Shown one piece after another: positions 4,945-6,120 of a stretch of 6,120 nucleotides of DNA (its first letter is position 1; each line of letters starts with the position of its first letter). A model generated the notes under the pieces. That model worked only from the letters and a program-made list of their open reading frames with translations, searched no databases and was not told the origin of the DNA. Made by a program: the position numbers and the translations under genes. The DNA is from Actinomycetes bacterium (lineage in GTDB: Bacteria; Actinomycetota; Actinomycetes; Actinomycetales; Cellulomonadaceae). The DNA is taken from positions 1 through 6,120 of the forward strand of contig JAEWQZ010000253.1 in assembly GCA_023460255.1 (NCBI GenBank). Direction: 5' to 3'.

Positions 4945-6120
4945 TCAGCCCGCGGTCGCGGAGGCGCGGAGCTCACGGACCACCGTCACGGTGATCTCGC
5001 CCGGGTAGGTCAGCTCGGTCTCGATGTGCCGGGCGATGGCCCCCGCGAGATCCGGCAGGGCGGCGTCGGGCACGACGTCCGGCTCGACGACGACGCGCAC
5101 CTCGCGTCCGGCAGCCATCGCGACCGCGCGGCGGACGCCCGGGTGGGAGGCCACGAGCGACTCGAGCCCGGTCATCCGCTCCACGAACTGGTCGAGCTCC
5201 TCGCGCCGCGCGCCGGGCCGGGAGGCGGAGACGGCGTCGGCAGCCTGGACGATGACGGCCTCGACGGACTCCAGCGGCACCTCGTCGTGGTGTGCGGCGA
5301 CCGCGTTGACCACCACTTCCGGCTCGCCGAGCCGGCGCAGCATCTCGGCGCCGAGGGCGGCGTGCGTCCCGGGTCGCTCCGGGGTCATCGCCTTGCCGAG
5401 GTCGTGCAGGAAGGCCGCGCGGCGGGCGGTCGTGACGTCGGCCCCGATCTCGGCGGCCATCAGTGCGGCGAGCTGGGCGCTCTCCACGAGGTGTGCGAGC
5501 ACGTTCTGCCCGTAGCTGACGCGCAGCCGGAGGCGACCGAGGGTCTCGACGACCTCCGGGTGCAGGCCGACGACGCCCGCCCGCTCCGCCGCCTCGTGGC
5601 CGGCGGCGACCGCGCGGTCACGGGCGCCCGCGAGCGCCTCGGCGTAGGCGAGCTCGATCCGCTGCGGGTGGATCCGGCCGTCCTCGATGAGCGCCTCGAG
5701 GGCCACCGCGGCGACCTCGCGCCGCTCGGCGTCGAAGCTCGAGAGCGTCACCTGGTCGGAGCTGTCGTCGATGAGCACGTTGACGCCGGTGATCGCCTCG
5801 AAGGTGCGGATGTTGCGCCCCTCCTTGCCGATGATCCGACCCTTCATCTCCTCGGCGGGCAGCGGCACCACGGTGACGACGCTCTGCGTGCTGGTCGCCC
5901 CCGCCATCCTCTGCACGGCCGTGGCCACGACGTGACGGGCCCGCTCCTCGGCGGTCCGGCGCGCCTTCGCCTCGGCCCGGCGGACGGTGGCCGCGGCCTC
6001 CCGCTCGGCCTCCTCCGCGATGAGCTTGACCTGCTCGGCCCGCGCCTCGGCCGGCGACAGCCCCGACGTCACCTGCAGGAGCGCGGCGGCCTCGACCCGG
6101 GCTGCGGCGAGCTCCTCGCG
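4945..6120 (-). CDS. rny: Ribonuclease Y (5' end cut by window edge)
   Basis: RNase Y is a membrane-anchored endoribonuclease that starts mRNA decay. The minus-strand frame is open from the window edge (6120) to TGA at 4947-4945, giving the last 391 residues. Visible residues 1-80 are Ala/Arg/Glu-rich coiled coil, including SGLSPAEARAE, a conserved family stretch. A KH RNA-binding domain follows with its GxxG loop in GRIIGKEGRNIRTFE (GKEG about 98-101), then DGRIHPQRIE. The HD hydrolase domain holds H210 (YGQNVLAH), the HD pair H239-D240 (FLHDLGKA), H277-H278 and D295 (QAADAVSASRPGAR), so the metal-binding residues look complete. The C-terminus YPGEITVTVVRE is the usual family ending. The missing N-terminus should hold the membrane helix and the rest of the coiled coil (roughly 100-130 residues by comparison with the 520-residue B. 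subtilis protein). In-frame GTG 6072-6070 is internal, because homologous coiled-coil sequence continues upstream to the edge. It converges with gluD across 21 bp; its promoter is outside the window. Confidence 0.95.
   Translation of the reverse strand, partial: REELAAARVEAAALLQVTSGLSPAEARAEQVKLIAEEAEREAAATVRRAEAKARRTAEERARHVVATAVQRMAGATSTQSVVTVVPLPAEEMKGRIIGKEGRNIRTFEAITGVNVLIDDSSDQVTLSSFDAERREVAAVALEALIEDGRIHPQRIELAYAEALAGARDRAVAAGHEAAERAGVVGLHPEVVETLGRLRLRVSYGQNVLAHLVESAQLAALMAAEIGADVTTARRAAFLHDLGKAMTPERPGTHAALGAEMLRRLGEPEVVVNAVAAHHDEVPLESVEAVIVQAADAVSASRPGARREELDQFVERMTGLESLVASHPGVRRAVAMAAGREVRVVVEPDVVPDAALPDLAGAIARHIETELTYPGEITVTVVRELRASATAG

Noticed and set aside
4981..4993. CACCGT-C-ACGGTG inverted repeat
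   Set aside because: It lies inside rny and encodes the alternating Thr/Val strand TVTVV of the conserved C-terminus, so codon usage explains it.

Overview
The window is GC-rich throughout (strong G/C bias at third codon positions), densely coding, and holds ordinary chromosomal genes. The gene order (miaB, then a gluABCD-type uptake operon, then rny) and the protein sequences point to an actinobacterium (Actinomycetota). I cannot name a genus from the sequence alone. No mobile element, tRNA, rRNA, CRISPR array or phage gene is visible.

Layout, left to right. Positions 1-1414, minus strand: miaB, the tRNA-A37 methylthiotransferase, complete at its N-terminus but cut at its C-terminus by the window edge. 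Positions 1415-1524: a 110-bp divergent intergenic region that must hold the miaB and glu promoters; a plausible promoter places the glu transcription start at or next to the gluA ATG. Positions 1525-4923, plus strand: a four-gene amino-acid ABC importer operon, gluA (ATPase), gluB (substrate-binding lipoprotein), gluC and gluD (two permeases). A 102-nt gap between gluB and gluC carries a strong GC-rich stem-loop, and gluC and gluD overlap as ATGA. Positions 4924-4944: a 21-bp gap between convergent genes. Positions 4945-6120, minus strand: rny (ribonuclease Y), complete at its C-terminus and cut at its N-terminus by the window edge.

How the genes work together: GluB is expected to capture glutamate (possibly also aspartate, glutamine or asparagine) outside the membrane, GluC and GluD to form the channel, and GluA to power import with ATP. 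The stem-loop after gluB is the kind of element that lets the binding protein be made in excess over the permeases. miaB and rny act on RNA (tRNA modification and mRNA decay) and are neighbours by conserved synteny rather than by a shared pathway.

I found no new biological system here. The observations worth a second look are regulatory: a likely leaderless gluA transcript, the intercistronic hairpin, a GTGATCAC palindrome upstream of gluA, and the very tight convergent gluD/rny junction.
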